DNA of 64,000 bases, taken from positions 186,001 to 250,000 of the forward strand of contig NZ_RCWA01000002.1 in NCBI RefSeq assembly GCF_018448905.1, in the 5' to 3' direction. This DNA is from Photorhabdus heterorhabditis (GTDB taxonomy: Bacteria; Pseudomonadota; Gammaproteobacteria; Enterobacterales; Enterobacteriaceae). A program made the translations under genes and the position numbers. The notes under the pieces were generated by a model. The model did no database searches. It was not told where the DNA came from and worked only from the letters and a program-made list of their open reading frames with translations. Shown piece after piece: positions 44,983 through 55,026 of this stretch (positions are counted from its first letter, which is position 1; each line of letters starts with the position of its first letter).

Positions 44983-45006
44983 TATTTCAAACGCGGTCAT
45001 TCAATA

Positions 45007-46140
45007 ATGCAATGTGCACAGTATTCTTCGGGGCATTGTCACTCCTGTCAGTGGCTTGAGAAAACCTATTCTCAGCAGTTAGAAGATAATCAGCAGAATT
45101 TAAAACAATTATTGGCCCAAACCACCGTTGGTCAATGGTTGTCTCCGATTGCCAGTGAACAAAGTACCTTTCGCAATAAAGCTAAAATGGTCGTCAGTGG
45201 CAGCGTAGAGCGGCCATTGCTGGGAATGTTACATCGTGATGGTATCGCAGTTGATCTGTGCAACTGCCCCCTTTATCCACCGTATTTTCAGCGCGTATTC
45301 GATGTCGTTAAATCTTTCATTGCCTGTGCCGGGTTGACGCCGTATAACGTTGCCCGTAAACGGGGTGAACTGAAATATCTGTTGCTGACAGAAAGCCGTA
45401 ATAGTGGTGAAATGATGCTGCGTTTTGTACTGCGTTCTGAAACAAAAATTGTTCAATTGGAACGTGCTTTGCCCCAATTGAGAACGCAGTTGCCACAGCT
45501 TACGGTTATCTCTGCCAATATTCAGCCAATCCATATGGCGATTTTGGAAGGTGAAAAGGAGATCCTTTTTACTGAGGAAAAATCACTAAAAGAAGAATTT
45601 AATGGTATTCCTCTTTACATTCGTCCACATAGTTTTTTCCAGACTAACCCCAAAATTGCTTCTGAATTATATGCGACAGCAGGGCGTTGGGTCCGTGAGC
45701 TGAAAATTAACAGCATGTGGGATCTGTTCTGTGGCGTTGGTGGCTTTGGGCTTCATTGTGCAGATAAAAACACCCGTTTAACGGGAATAGAAATCAGTCC
45801 TGAAGCGATTGATTGTGCTCGTGATTCGGCCAAAACACTAGGTTTGGAAAATATCGAGTTTCAGGCTTTGGATTCAACCCATTTTGCGGTAGCAAAAGAT
45901 CAGATTCCGCAACTGGTTCTGGTAAATCCACCTCGTCGGGGAATTGGTAAAGAGCTATGTGATTATCTCAGCAAAATGGCACCTGGCTATATTCTTTATT
46001 CAAGCTGCAATGCTCAGACGATGGCGAAAGATATCGCTGCGTTAGCTAATTATCGTGTGGAAAAGATACAGTTGTTTGATATGTTCCCTCATACTGAGCA
46101 CTATGAAGTTTTAACGTTATTGGTATTAAATCGTTGCTGA
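45007..46140 (+). CDS. rlmC: 23S rRNA (uracil-747-C5)-methyltransferase
   Basis: SAM-dependent methyltransferase that makes m5U747 in 23S rRNA (formerly RumB/YbjF). The 377-residue protein carries the N-terminal [4Fe-4S] cysteines (Cys3, Cys11, Cys14, plus one in LCNCPLYPP), the SAM motif [23 protein letters not shown] and the nucleophile Cys in YSSCNAQTM. It follows ybjN by 24 bases. Convergent to artM with a hairpin between them. Confidence 0.95.
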   Translation: MQCAQYSSGHCHSCQWLEKTYSQQLEDNQQNLKQLLAQTTVGQWLSPIASEQSTFRNKAKMVVSGSVERPLLGMLHRDGIAVDLCNCPLYPPYFQRVFDVVKSFIACAGLTPYNVARKRGELKYLLLTESRNSGEMMLRFVLRSETKIVQLERALPQLRTQLPQLTVISANIQPIHMAILEGEKEILFTEEKSLKEEFNGIPLYIRPHSFFQTNPKIASELYATAGRWVRELKINSMWDLFCGVGGFGLHCADKNTRLTGIEISPEAIDCARDSAKTLGLENIEFQALDSTHFAVAKDQIPQLVLVNPPRRGIGKELCDYLSKMAPGYILYSSCNAQTMAKDIAALANYRVEKIQLFDMFPHTEHYEVLTLLVLNRC

Positions 46141-46158
46141 TTTTGTATTGTGAAGAAA

Positions 46159-46184
46159 GGGATGGGGTTGTAATACGCCATCCC
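46159..46184. terminator. Hairpin between rlmC and artM
   Basis: A 7-base stem GGGATGG/CCATCCC with a 12-base loop between the convergent genes; on the minus strand it is followed by TTTCTTC. Weak T tract. Confidence 0.5.
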
Positions 46185-46199
46185 GTGATAGCCAAACAT

Positions 46200-46868
46200 T
46201 TAATTGCGATGCTCAAAAGCCAGTGCACGGCGCTCAATCATCCTCATCAGTAAGGTCAAGATACCGTTAACACACAAGTAAATCACACCAGCGGCAACAA
46301 AAGCCATTGCATCATAATTACGGCCAAACAAAAGCTGGCTGTATCCCATTACTTCCAACAGAGTAATTGTGCTGGCAAGAGAAGTACTTTTGAAAATTAA
46401 TATGACTTCGTTGGAATAGGAAGACAACGCTCGTTTGAAGGCATATGGCAGCAAGATCTGCATAGATTGTGCTTTAGACATTCCCAACGCTTGGCAGGAG
46501 TGCCACTGACCGGCAGGGATTGCTTTTACTGCACCGTAAAATAGCTGAGTAGAATAGGCTGCACTGTTAAGCGCTAGCGTCACCATTGCACAGAACCAGG
46601 GTTCAGACAGTAGCTGCCAAAATAACGGATACTCTTTTATGGATGGAAATTGCCCAGGCCCGTAATAAACCAAAAAGAATTGCACCAGCAAAGGAGTGCC
46701 GGTAAATAGAGTAACGTAGATTTTTACCAGTTGTGTCAGTACCGGCAATTTCATGGTCAGAACCATAGTGAACAGCGCGGATAGCGTGAAAGCGACAAAA
46801 AGAGCGGCAATAGTTAAACTCAGGCTGATTTGCAGCCCTGGCAAAATTTGTTGAATATATTCAAGCAT
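46200..46868 (-). CDS. artM: Arginine ABC transporter permease ArtM
   Basis: One of two inner-membrane permease subunits of the arginine importer. The 222-residue protein has about five transmembrane helices and the polar amino-acid permease EAA-loop motif GAVKAIPAGQWHSCQALGMSKAQSM. It overlaps artQ by one base. Length and sequence fit E. coli ArtM. Confidence 0.94.
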   Translation of the reverse strand: MLEYIQQILPGLQISLSLTIAALFVAFTLSALFTMVLTMKLPVLTQLVKIYVTLFTGTPLLVQFFLVYYGPGQFPSIKEYPLFWQLLSEPWFCAMVTLALNSAAYSTQLFYGAVKAIPAGQWHSCQALGMSKAQSMQILLPYAFKRALSSYSNEVILIFKSTSLASTITLLEVMGYSQLLFGRNYDAMAFVAAGVIYLCVNGILTLLMRMIERRALAFEHRN

Positions 46869-47584
46869 CAGGAAGCACTCCGATCAAAGCGAGTGGTATG
46901 CATCTCAATTTTCTTCAGAATCAATTGACTGATCAGGGTGATAGCCAGATAGATAAGCGCCACAATCATATACCAGGTAAAGGGTTCTTGAGTACGTGTT
47001 GCAATACTTTTGGTTTGCAACATCAGATCATTGACGCTGATAAGCGATACCAACGCAGTATCTTTCAGCAAAACTAACCACTGATTGCTAAGCCCGGGTA
47101 GAGCATGTCGCCACATTTGGGGCATTATCAGGCGGAAAAATATTTCTGCGCGACCAAGACCCAATGCAAGACCGGCTTCCCATTGGCCGATAGGAATGGC
47201 TTTTATCGCCCCTCTCAGTGTCTGGGATGCATAAGCTGAATAGAGCAGGGAAAGTGCAATAACACCACAGAGGAATGGGCTGACATAAAAATCTTGAATA
47301 TCTATCTGAATTCTGGGATGCCAGAAAATAAGATAAACATCAAAGCCATCAGCCAACATCATCAGGAATTGTGATGCGCCGGAGTAGACAAACAGCACAA
47401 CCAAAATTTCCGGTAATCCTCTGCACAGCGTAACCCAGCAGGTGCCAAGCATGGCGAAGGGTTTCCAGCGAGCTGATTCCCAAGCCGCAAAGATCATTGC
47501 CAGAATCAGACCAAGCACTAATGCAGAAATGGCAAGGCCGACGGTGATGCCGGCGGCGTTGACTAAAGATTGAAATTCATTCAT
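46868..47584 (-). CDS. artQ: Arginine ABC transporter permease ArtQ
   Basis: The second permease subunit, 238 residues, about five helices, with the EAA loop [25 protein letters not shown]. It is homologous to ArtM and precedes it in the operon. The start ATG lies 13 bases after the stop of the binding-protein gene. Confidence 0.94.
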   Translation of the reverse strand: MNEFQSLVNAAGITVGLAISALVLGLILAMIFAAWESARWKPFAMLGTCWVTLCRGLPEILVVLFVYSGASQFLMMLADGFDVYLIFWHPRIQIDIQDFYVSPFLCGVIALSLLYSAYASQTLRGAIKAIPIGQWEAGLALGLGRAEIFFRLIMPQMWRHALPGLSNQWLVLLKDTALVSLISVNDLMLQTKSIATRTQEPFTWYMIVALIYLAITLISQLILKKIEMHTTRFDRSAS

Positions 47585-47597
47585 TGAGATTCAGTTA

Positions 47598-48332
47598 TTA
47601 TTCAAACCATTTTTTATAGATGATGTCATAAGTGCCATCTTGTTTGATATCAGTTAATGCTTTGTTCAGCTTCTCCTGTAGCGCTTTGTTACCTTTACGA
47701 ACTGCAAAGCCTAAGCCGATGCCAAAGTAGTTTTGATCAGTGACTTTATTACCCACTGTACTTAAGTTTTCATTCTTTTTCAGCCACTCATTTATAACGG
47801 CAGTGTCACCGAAGATAGCATCCAGACGACCGTTTTTCAGATCCAGAATTGCATTCTGATAGCTATCATAAGGAACGGTTTTAATTTCTTTCCGTTGTTC
47901 TATCAAGTATTTCTGGTGAGTTGTTCCGTTCTGGATGCCCACTTGTTTGCCTTTCAATTCCTCGATACCGGAGATTTTGCCTTTAATTGTGATAAATATC
48001 GCTGAGTTGTCATAATAAGTATCAGTAAAATCAACCTGTTTCTGACGCTCAGGTGTGATGTCTATACCTGCCGCTAAAGCATCAAAACGACGAAATTTCA
48101 GGCTTGGAATTAGACTATCAAATGATTGGTTAGTGAAAGTGCATGTAGCATTAATTTTCGTACAGAGGGCATTTGCCAGATCTATGTCAAAGCCTTGTAT
48201 TTTGTTGTTTGCATCAATGAACTCAAACGGCGGATAAGTCGCTTCCGTAGCAAAACGAATGGTCTCTTTTTCCGTGGCGGTTGCAGATAAAGTCACTGCA
48301 CCGAAGAGGGCTGCAAACAGTAATTTTTTCAT
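47598..48332 (-). CDS. artI: Arginine-binding periplasmic protein
   Basis: Periplasmic solute-binding protein of the arginine importer. The 244-residue precursor has a signal peptide (about 1-19, ending LSATA) and the family core RFATEATYPPFEFID, FDSLIPSLKFRRFDALAAGIDITPER and FGDTAVINEWL. The sequence is between E. coli ArtI and ArtJ; the name artI rests on its position between artP and artQ. Only one binding protein is present here, where E. coli has both artI and artJ near this operon. Confidence 0.88.
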   Translation of the reverse strand: MKKLLFAALFGAVTLSATATEKETIRFATEATYPPFEFIDANNKIQGFDIDLANALCTKINATCTFTNQSFDSLIPSLKFRRFDALAAGIDITPERQKQVDFTDTYYDNSAIFITIKGKISGIEELKGKQVGIQNGTTHQKYLIEQRKEIKTVPYDSYQNAILDLKNGRLDAIFGDTAVINEWLKKNENLSTVGNKVTDQNYFGIGLGFAVRKGNKALQEKLNKALTDIKQDGTYDIIYKKWFE

Positions 48333-48351
48333 CGCTATATCCTATTAATAG

Positions 48352-49080
48352 TTAGTGTGACAGATAATTAGCAAAGGCTTTGGTTTGTGGTTGAGTAAAA
48401 TGACGGGTATCACCTTGTTCTATAATGTGGCCGTTTTCCATATATACGACACGGTTTGCGGCTTTACGGGCAATTTCCACTTCATGAGTAACGATAATCT
48501 GTGTGATACCTGTTTCGGACAATTCATGAATAATGTTCACAACCTGTGCTGTAATTTCCGGATCTAGTGCGGCAGTGGGTTCATCAAATAACAAAACCTG
48601 TGGTTCCATCATCAATGCTCGGGCAATAGCGACCCGTTGTTGTTGCCCTCCAGATAAATGTTGCGGAAAGCGGCCAGCAAAATCATTTAAGCGCAAACGG
48701 GAAAGTATCTTATCTGCTTTTGCCAGCGCCTGTTGTTTGGATAAACCGAGCACACGGCAAGGCGCTTCGATTAGATTATTCATAACAGTCAGGTGGGGCC
48801 ACAAGTTATATTGTTGAAAAACCATACCTACATTCTGACGTAGAGAGCGAATCTCTTTGGGGCCGGGTGTCTGTTCAAAATCGAATTGATGATTAGCGAT
48901 ATTCAACTGACCGGAACACGGTATTTCCAGCAAGTTTAATACCCGCAATAAAGTGCTTTTACCAGCACCACTCGGTCCCAGCAAAACCACGGTTTCCCCT
49001 GAGGAACACTCAAGATTAATGTCAAACAGTGCTTGATGCGCACCGTAATAGCAATCAATGTTTTTTAATTGAATACTCAT
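48352..49080 (-). CDS. artP: Arginine ABC transporter ATP-binding protein
   Basis: ATPase subunit of the arginine importer, first gene of artPIQM. The 242-residue protein has Walker [10 protein letters not shown] (about 35-43), the Q-loop QQYNLWPH, the signature [15 protein letters not shown], Walker [12 protein letters not shown] and the switch His in IVTHE. It starts [14 protein letters not shown] as E. coli ArtP does. Confidence 0.96.
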   Translation of the reverse strand: MSIQLKNIDCYYGAHQALFDINLECSSGETVVLLGPSGAGKSTLLRVLNLLEIPCSGQLNIANHQFDFEQTPGPKEIRSLRQNVGMVFQQYNLWPHLTVMNNLIEAPCRVLGLSKQQALAKADKILSRLRLNDFAGRFPQHLSGGQQQRVAIARALMMEPQVLLFDEPTAALDPEITAQVVNIIHELSETGITQIIVTHEVEIARKAANRVVYMENGHIIEQGDTRHFTQPQTKAFANYLSH

Positions 49081-49383
49081 GCTTTATTTCTGAATAGTCA
49101 GTGATTTAGTATGATGCTAAACCTGTTGGCATAATTATGCAATATTTTATACATATAATATCACCAATTGATATTTCAATTACATATCTGATTAACTTGT
49201 TCTATTCGCTGTTGACACTGTTCTTTAACAAGAGCTTATTTATGCTGTTTTCATGCTAAAAAGATTGAGTAAGACGTCCATTGATAAGCAATTAAGGTGA
49301 ATAGTTATCGCTTACTACTGATGGCGATCAAGTCCTAGAATCATAATTTATGACATCAAATATTATTGTGGCTGAAATTCTGG
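49081..49383. other. Spacer between artP and lysO
   Basis: 303 AT-rich bases with no gene or repeat. The artP promoter should be here; I see no ARG box that I can place with confidence. Confidence 0.5.
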
Positions 49384-50283
49384 TTAAGTAAAGAATGCTA
49401 TCAGTAAAGGAGCCAGTAAGCTCAATACAAAACCGTGAACAATAGCTGCTGGAACGATACTGACACCACCACACCGTTGTAACACTGGTAGGGTGAAATC
49501 CATAGAAGTTGCACCACTTAACCCTATTGCGCTTGAGCGATATCGATTGACCAAGGCTGGAATTAGCATAATCGCTGCCAGTTCACGTGCCAGGTCGTTA
49601 AAGAATGCGGCACTGCCGATTACTGGCCCATAAGCATCAGAAAGCAAGATACCAGAGAGGGAATACCAGCCATAACCGGAAGCAAGTGCTAAACCTGTTT
49701 TCACTGGCAGTCCAAGGATAAATGCTGCAATTGCACCACCAACAAGCGCACTGATCGCGACAATAATCGCAATAATCATACCTCGGCGGTTCAGCAATAT
49801 TTGTTTCAGGTTCATACCGCTGTTACGTAATTGAATACCTACCAGTAACAGCAAAATAACCAGAGCAATTTCACTGGCACGACTGGCGAAATGCAGCCAC
49901 GACCAGCCGGTTAGTCCAAGTAGGAAACCTAAAATCAGAACGCCACATAATTTCAGTGATTCAAAAACCATATGTAAGCGGGCAGGGGGCTTTTCCTGTT
50001 TGTGCGGACCGGCAATCCATGGATCACGTTTTTCAAGAAGGAATAATGCCAGCATATTGGTGGCAAAAATACACAAGAAGAATATAGTTGCATACTGAAA
50101 AATAGAGAAGAGGTTACGGCCTAAATCTTCTAGCAAAGCAAGGCTTACCCCCATTAAAAACAAAATAACGTATACCATCGCATTGAGGAGGCGATGAACA
50201 GCATTTAGCAGTGTTTGATTATTCGAACGGAAAAAATAACCAAGCGTTAACGGTAAAAGAATGATCAACAGCCCAGAATACAT
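49384..50283 (-). CDS. lysO: Lysine exporter LysO
   Basis: Inner-membrane exporter of L-lysine and thialysine (formerly YbjE). The 299-residue protein has about eight helices and the family blocks LLVGIQLRNSGMNLKQILLNRRGM, GYGWYSLSGILL and SAAFFNDLARELAAIMLIP plus GATSMDFTLPVLQRCGG. I chose the ATG at 50283, nine bases after AAGG, which gives the MYSGLLIILLPL terminus of E. coli LysO; earlier in-frame starts add up to 30 residues. Confidence 0.94.
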   Translation of the reverse strand: MYSGLLIILLPLTLGYFFRSNNQTLLNAVHRLLNAMVYVILFLMGVSLALLEDLGRNLFSIFQYATIFFLCIFATNMLALFLLEKRDPWIAGPHKQEKPPARLHMVFESLKLCGVLILGFLLGLTGWSWLHFASRASEIALVILLLLVGIQLRNSGMNLKQILLNRRGMIIAIIVAISALVGGAIAAFILGLPVKTGLALASGYGWYSLSGILLSDAYGPVIGSAAFFNDLARELAAIMLIPALVNRYRSSAIGLSGATSMDFTLPVLQRCGGVSIVPAAIVHGFVLSLLAPLLIAFFT

Positions 50284-50723
50284 AATTAACATCCTTATAA
50301 AACAGTTAACGTCTTTTTTATCCAAGTTTAGTGCGGAAATTAACCTGAAAGACCACAAAAATAAATATAACAATTTTTTTACACTAAGAGAATAGTCAAG
50401 GTAGGGAGAAGCAGGTTGCTGCTTAAAGAATTTTTTATTCTTAATGTTGGTGTGTTATTAATAACTTTTAGTGGGTATAAAACTCAAACGGAATTGCATC
50501 TATACCCAATAGATTTCAAGATGCATCGCGACGGCAAGGGAGCGAATCCCCGGGAGCATAGATAACTCTGTGACTGGGGTGAGTGAGTGCTGCTAACAAA
50601 GAGGCAACTTGAAAGATAACAGGTATATTTGGGATGAGTGGAAATTTCTGTTTTTCGTGGCATTACAAGAAACATAGTTTTTGTCATTCCTTCTGATCTA
50701 ATGTTTAAGATGGTGATATTTAA
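50284..50723. other. Divergent lysO-macA spacer with an ERIC
   Basis: 440 bases between the divergent lysO and macA. It holds the ERIC at 50501-50627; otherwise AT-rich with no gene. Confidence 0.55.
50501..50627 (+). repeat. ERIC repeat (copy 11)
   Basis: A 127-bp ERIC in plus orientation with TATACCC and AGGTATA ends, about 97 bases upstream of macA. Confidence 0.95.
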
Positions 50724-51836
50724 ATGAATTTTATTCGTTCGAAACGTCGATGGATGGTGTTGTTAGTTATTGTGGCAGTTATCGCGTTAGTTTTGGCGTA
50801 TTTTCTGCATAGGCCAGAAACGGTTAAATATCAGACTGTATCCGTCATTAAAGGCGATTTGCAAAAGAATGTATTAGCAACAGGTAAACTGGATGCGGTC
50901 AGAAAAGTGGATGTTGGAGCACAAGTTAGCGGACAGTTGCAGAACTTGTATGTTGAAGAGGGAGATAAGGTGACAAAAGGCCAGTTACTGGCGTTGATCG
51001 ATCCTAAACCTGCCCAAAACCAAGTAAAAGAAGTTGAAGCGACGATCAAAGAGCTGAATGCCAATTTGATGGAAGCTAGAGCACAATTGAAACTGGCACA
51101 GCTGACATTGCAACGTCAGAATAATCTGGCAAAAGTGCAGGCGGTATCTCATCAGGAATTGGACCAGGCTAAAACGGATGTTGAAGTAAAAAGAGCGAAG
51201 GTAGAAACATTGCTGGCGCAAATAAGTAAAAATCAGGCCAGCCTAGATACTGCCCAAACTAATTTGCAATACACTCGTATTACTGCCCCGATGGATGGCA
51301 TTGTTGTCAATATCAAAACACTTCAAGGGCAAACGGTAATTGCGGCACAGGAAGCGCCTACTATTCTGACATTGGCTGATCTAGGAACGATGTTGGTAAA
51401 AGCGGAAGTATCAGAGGCTGATGTGATTTACCTGAAACCGGGTCAGAAAGCTTCATTTACTGTATTAGGTGCACCAGATAAAAATTTTCCAGGAGTGTTG
51501 AAAGATGTTTTGCCGACGCCAGAAAAGATTAATGATGCAATTTTCTTTTATGCCCGCTTTGAAGTGGCTAATCCTGAACAACTTTTGCGTTTGCAAATGA
51601 CTGCTCAAGTGAAAATTCAGCTGGATTCCTATCATGGCATTTTAATGATCCCGCTTTCTGCTTTGGGTAGGCAAATTACATCAACCCGTTATGAAGTGGA
51701 TGTTTTGAATGGGGGTAAAGAAGAGAAGAAGGAAGTGAACATTGGTGTACGCAATGATGTAGATGTACAGATTTTATCCGGTCTGAAAGAAAATGAGCAG
51801 GTGATTACCAGCCGTGGTGAAGCAGGGGATGAGTAA
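50724..51836 (+). CDS. macA: Macrolide efflux periplasmic adaptor MacA
   Basis: Membrane-fusion protein linking MacB in the inner membrane to TolC. The 370-residue protein has an N-terminal membrane anchor (about 10-28), a lipoyl half [30 protein letters not shown], a coiled-coil hairpin (about 95-180, [22 protein letters not shown]), the second lipoyl half [12 protein letters not shown] and a beta-barrel domain. It closely fits E. coli MacA. The stop overlaps the macB start by one base. Confidence 0.95.
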   Translation: MNFIRSKRRWMVLLVIVAVIALVLAYFLHRPETVKYQTVSVIKGDLQKNVLATGKLDAVRKVDVGAQVSGQLQNLYVEEGDKVTKGQLLALIDPKPAQNQVKEVEATIKELNANLMEARAQLKLAQLTLQRQNNLAKVQAVSHQELDQAKTDVEVKRAKVETLLAQISKNQASLDTAQTNLQYTRITAPMDGIVVNIKTLQGQTVIAAQEAPTILTLADLGTMLVKAEVSEADVIYLKPGQKASFTVLGAPDKNFPGVLKDVLPTPEKINDAIFFYARFEVANPEQLLRLQMTAQVKIQLDSYHGILMIPLSALGRQITSTRYEVDVLNGGKEEKKEVNIGVRNDVDVQILSGLKENEQVITSRGEAGDE

Positions 51837-53779
51837 TGAATGCGTTACTTGAGCTAAAAAACATAGAGCGCAGTTACCCGGCTGGCGAGGAACAGGTAAA
51901 AGTACTGGATAATGTCACTTTATCTATTTATGCCGGTGAGATGGTCGCGATCATTGGCGCTTCAGGATCGGGTAAATCGACACTGATGAATATCCTTGGC
52001 TGTCTTGATAAACCCAGTCATGGTGAATACCGGGTTGCGGGGCAGAATATTGCTGAACTGAATAATGATGAACTGGCTGCATTGAGACGGGAGCATTTTG
52101 GATTCATTTTTCAGCGCTATCATTTGCTGACCCATTTAACCGCTGAACAGAATGTAGAGATTCCTGCTGTTTATGCAGGAGCGGTTAAAACAGAGCGCAG
52201 GCAGAGAGCGATAGAATTGCTTAGTCGTCTGGGGCTAGAAGAGAGAATCAACTATCGGCCAGGGCAGCTCTCTGGGGGACAGCAACAGAGAGTCAGTATT
52301 GCCAGAGCGCTGATGAATGGTGGTCAGGTTATTTTAGCTGATGAGCCAACAGGGGCGTTGGATAGCCATTCCGGTGAAGAGGTGATGGTAATTCTCAAAC
52401 AACTGTGTGAACAAGGGCATACCGTCATTATTGTCACTCATGATCCGAAAATTGCGGCTCAGGCACAGAGGGTTATTGAGATAAAAGATGGTCTCATTAT
52501 GAGCGACTCTGGTCCGCAACTGCGTAAAAAAGTAACTGAGGTCCCGTCAGTGACATCAAAAATATCATCAATCCGCCAAATCTTTGGGCGGTTTAACGAG
52601 GCTTTATTGATGGCGTGGCGGGCAATGGTTGCCAACAAGATGCGAACTTTGTTGACCATGTTGGGGATTATTATTGGTATCGCATCGGTAGTGACTATTT
52701 TGGTCATCGGAGATGCGGCCAAGGCATTGGTGTTATCTAATATTAAAGAGATTGCAACAAATACCATTAGTGTTTATCCGGGAGAAGATTTTGGTAGTGA
52801 CGATCCGGTCAGTAAGCAAGCGCTGAAAATAGCGGATGTCGATGCTATTAAAGTGCAGCCCTATATTCTGGCGGTTTCACCTGTGATTGAGGGGGGAATG
52901 CGTCTGCGTAAAGGAAACATTGATGTTGCGGCGAGAGTATCGGGTATTGGTGATGAATATTTTCAGGTTTATGCTCTGCGTTTTGCTCAGGGAATGAGTT
53001 TCACATCGGATATGGTACGCCGTCAGGGACAAGTTGTGGTTATTGATAAAAATACCCAGTGTAAGTTATTTCCTCACCAAAAAAATGTGATTGGGGAAGT
53101 CATCCTGATGGGGAATATGCCCGCTACCATTGTAGGGGTGATAGCTGAAAGAAAATCTGCATTTGGCAGTGATAGTTCATTACATGTCTGGTTGCCTTAC
53201 AGCACAATGACCAGTCGCTTGATGAACCGCAATTACCTGGATTCTATTACCGTGAGAATAAAGGATGGCCATAATTCCAAAGATGCGGAACAGAAGATTG
53301 TTCAATTGCTGACTCTACGCCATGGAAAAAAGGATATTTTCACCTATAACACGGATATGCTGATAAAAACAGTGGAAAAAACCACCCGTACCTTACAACT
53401 CTTCTTGACAATGGTGGCAGTCATTTCACTGATCGTTGGCGGTATTGGTGTTATGAATATTATGTTGGTTTCGGTGACAGAACGCACGAGAGAGATCGGT
53501 ATTCGTATGGCAGTAGGGGCCAGAACCAGTGATGTCATGCAGCAATTTCTGATAGAAGCTATTTTGGTTTGTCTAGTTGGTGGTGTTTTAGGAATTGCAC
53601 TTTCCTATACGATTGCATTTATTGCTCAATTAGCGCTACCTGGTTGGCATTTTGTCTTCCAGCCCATTGCTTTACTGAGTGCTTTTGCTTGTTCTACCGC
53701 GATTGGGGTGATATTTGGGTTTCTGCCCGCCCGTAATGCTGCTCGCCTTGATCCAATAGAAGCTCTGGCAAGAGAATAA
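51836..53779 (+). CDS. macB: Macrolide exporter MacB (ABC ATPase-permease)
   Basis: ATP-driven efflux pump for macrolides, and in E. coli also for heat-stable enterotoxin and protoporphyrin. The 647-residue protein has an N-terminal ATPase (Walker [10 protein letters not shown] about 41-49, signature [15 protein letters not shown], Walker [13 protein letters not shown], switch IVTHD), then one transmembrane helix, a large periplasmic MacB domain (about 295-520) and three C-terminal helices of the FtsX type ([29 protein letters not shown]). Confidence 0.96.
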   Translation: MNALLELKNIERSYPAGEEQVKVLDNVTLSIYAGEMVAIIGASGSGKSTLMNILGCLDKPSHGEYRVAGQNIAELNNDELAALRREHFGFIFQRYHLLTHLTAEQNVEIPAVYAGAVKTERRQRAIELLSRLGLEERINYRPGQLSGGQQQRVSIARALMNGGQVILADEPTGALDSHSGEEVMVILKQLCEQGHTVIIVTHDPKIAAQAQRVIEIKDGLIMSDSGPQLRKKVTEVPSVTSKISSIRQIFGRFNEALLMAWRAMVANKMRTLLTMLGIIIGIASVVTILVIGDAAKALVLSNIKEIATNTISVYPGEDFGSDDPVSKQALKIADVDAIKVQPYILAVSPVIEGGMRLRKGNIDVAARVSGIGDEYFQVYALRFAQGMSFTSDMVRRQGQVVVIDKNTQCKLFPHQKNVIGEVILMGNMPATIVGVIAERKSAFGSDSSLHVWLPYSTMTSRLMNRNYLDSITVRIKDGHNSKDAEQKIVQLLTLRHGKKDIFTYNTDMLIKTVEKTTRTLQLFLTMVAVISLIVGGIGVMNIMLVSVTERTREIGIRMAVGARTSDVMQQFLIEAILVCLVGGVLGIALSYTIAFIAQLALPGWHFVFQPIALLSAFACSTAIGVIFGFLPARNAARLDPIEALARE

Positions 53780-53794
53780 GTGAAAAAATGCTAT

Positions 53795-53816
53795 GCCGCA
53801 GACAATTGCCTGCGGC
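53795..53816 (+). terminator. Hairpin downstream of macB
   Basis: A 7-base stem GCCGCAG/CTGCGGC with an 8-base loop, 16 bases after the macB stop. No T tract follows. Confidence 0.5.
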
Positions 53817-53857
53817 GTGTAAGGTAATACCTGGTTATAACTCATAGGCTAAGTTAT

Positions 53858-54079
53858 TTAGCCTTTGGGTTCGTTTTCAAGAGGAACAATCATGCTGGCA
53901 TGATTTCCCTTTGGGCCTTGGTGAACGCTGAAATTCACCTTCTGGCCTGCTTTCAGCGTCCTGTAACCGTCCATCTGAATGGTTGAGTAATGAGCGAATA
54001 TATCTTCTCCGCCGCTTGCAGGACAAATAAACCCAAAGCCCTTAGCATTATTGAACCACTTAACAGTACCTGTCTCCAT
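53858..54079 (-). CDS. cspD: Cold-shock-like protein CspD
   Basis: A 73-residue cold-shock-domain protein. RNP1-type KGFGFICP and RNP2-type DIFAHYS are present; METGTVKWFNNAKGFGFI is the typical start. In E. coli CspD is a stationary-phase inhibitor of replication and is degraded by Lon. Its C-terminal tail and the place between macB and clpS identify it as CspD. I chose the ATG at 54079; an in-frame start 23 codons earlier adds unrelated sequence. Confidence 0.95.
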   Translation of the reverse strand: METGTVKWFNNAKGFGFICPASGGEDIFAHYSTIQMDGYRTLKAGQKVNFSVHQGPKGNHASMIVPLENEPKG

Positions 54080-54151
54080 ACTTCGACATCCCTCGTTTAA
54101 TAATTTCGGTTGAGATGAGTCATTAATATAACAGTCGTAAACAATCACATG

Positions 54152-54278
54152 TATACCTGTTATCTTTCAAGTTGCCTCTTTGTTGGCTGCACTCACTCAC
54201 CCCAGTCACATAGTTATCTATGCTCCTGGGGATTCGCTCCCTTGCCGTCGCGATACATCTTGAAATCTATTGGGTATA
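54152..54278 (-). repeat. ERIC repeat (copy 12)
   Basis: A 127-bp ERIC in minus orientation. Its right-hand TA is shared with the next ERIC. Confidence 0.95.
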
Positions 54279-54405
54279 TACCTGTTATCTTTCAAGTTGC
54301 CTCTTTGTTGGCTGCACTCACTCACCCCAGTCACAGAGTTCGCTATGCACCCGGGGATTCGCTCCCTTGCCGTCTCGCACTGCATCTTGAAATCTATTGG
54401 GTATA
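54277..54405 (-). repeat. ERIC repeat (copy 13)
   Basis: A 129-bp ERIC in minus orientation, directly after copy 12 and sharing its terminal TA (54277-54278). It differs from copy 12 at several internal positions (GAGTTCGC for the usual AGTTATC, and GTCTCGCAC). Confidence 0.95.
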
Positions 54406-54674
54406 AACAGTTACATTATCTGTGTTTGTTCACAAAACATACTGTAATAAAAATCAAATTCCCGTCAAGCACAGAACAAATGTCTGGTTGTTTTGAATGA
54501 CTAAAGTTTGATATAGATAACGATATGAGTTTCGTTCATTCACTTTTATACCGAGTTTTCATAGGGGAATAGTCTGTGGTAAAAGGAGTTAACCAGATAA
54601 TGATAAGATAAATGGGAACATAATTTATTTGCTGGTAGTGGCTGGTATTAGAGATTAATCCTGTTGGGAAAATA

Positions 54675-54995
54675 ATGAACGATTATCATAATAGTTTGAA
54701 AAATAAGGAATCAGTTAAGGATGAACGACAGCAAAAATTGCAGCCGCCGTCAATGTATCAGGTCATTCTTAACAATGATGATTACACTCCGATGGAGTTT
54801 GTAGTTGACGTATTACGAAAGTTCTTTTCTTATGATATTGAACGGGCAACGCAATTAATGTTGGATGTCCATTATCAGGGAAAGGCTGTTTGTGGGGTTT
54901 ATACTGCTGAGGTGGCAGAAACGAAAGCGGCTCAAGTAAATATGTATGCCAGGGAGCATCAGCATCCATTACTTTGTACGCTGGAAAAAATCTGA
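54675..54995 (+). CDS. clpS: ClpA adaptor protein ClpS
   Basis: Binds N-degron substrates and delivers them to ClpAP. The 106-residue protein has a flexible N-terminal tail (about 1-26), then the core [17 protein letters not shown] with the residues of the N-end binding pocket and [20 protein letters not shown]. It is 25-30 bases upstream of clpA. Confidence 0.96.
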   Translation: MNDYHNSLKNKESVKDERQQKLQPPSMYQVILNNDDYTPMEFVVDVLRKFFSYDIERATQLMLDVHYQGKAVCGVYTAEVAETKAAQVNMYAREHQHPLLCTLEKI

Positions 54996-55026
54996 CCAGT
55001 CATACTGATTTTAGGGGGAGGTGCTT

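Larger units (their letters stand above)
54080..54674. other. cspD-clpS divergent spacer with two ERICs
   Basis: 595 bases between the divergent cspD and clpS, with a tandem ERIC pair at 54152-54405. The remaining ~270 bases upstream of clpS are AT-rich and hold no gene. Confidence 0.6.

Noticed and set aside
54149-54500. Open frames across the tandem ERICs, such as a plus-strand frame of about 85 codons
   Set aside because: They are translations of the ERIC repeats themselves and recur in the same form at 33462, 36702, 37012 and 50501; no independent coding evidence.
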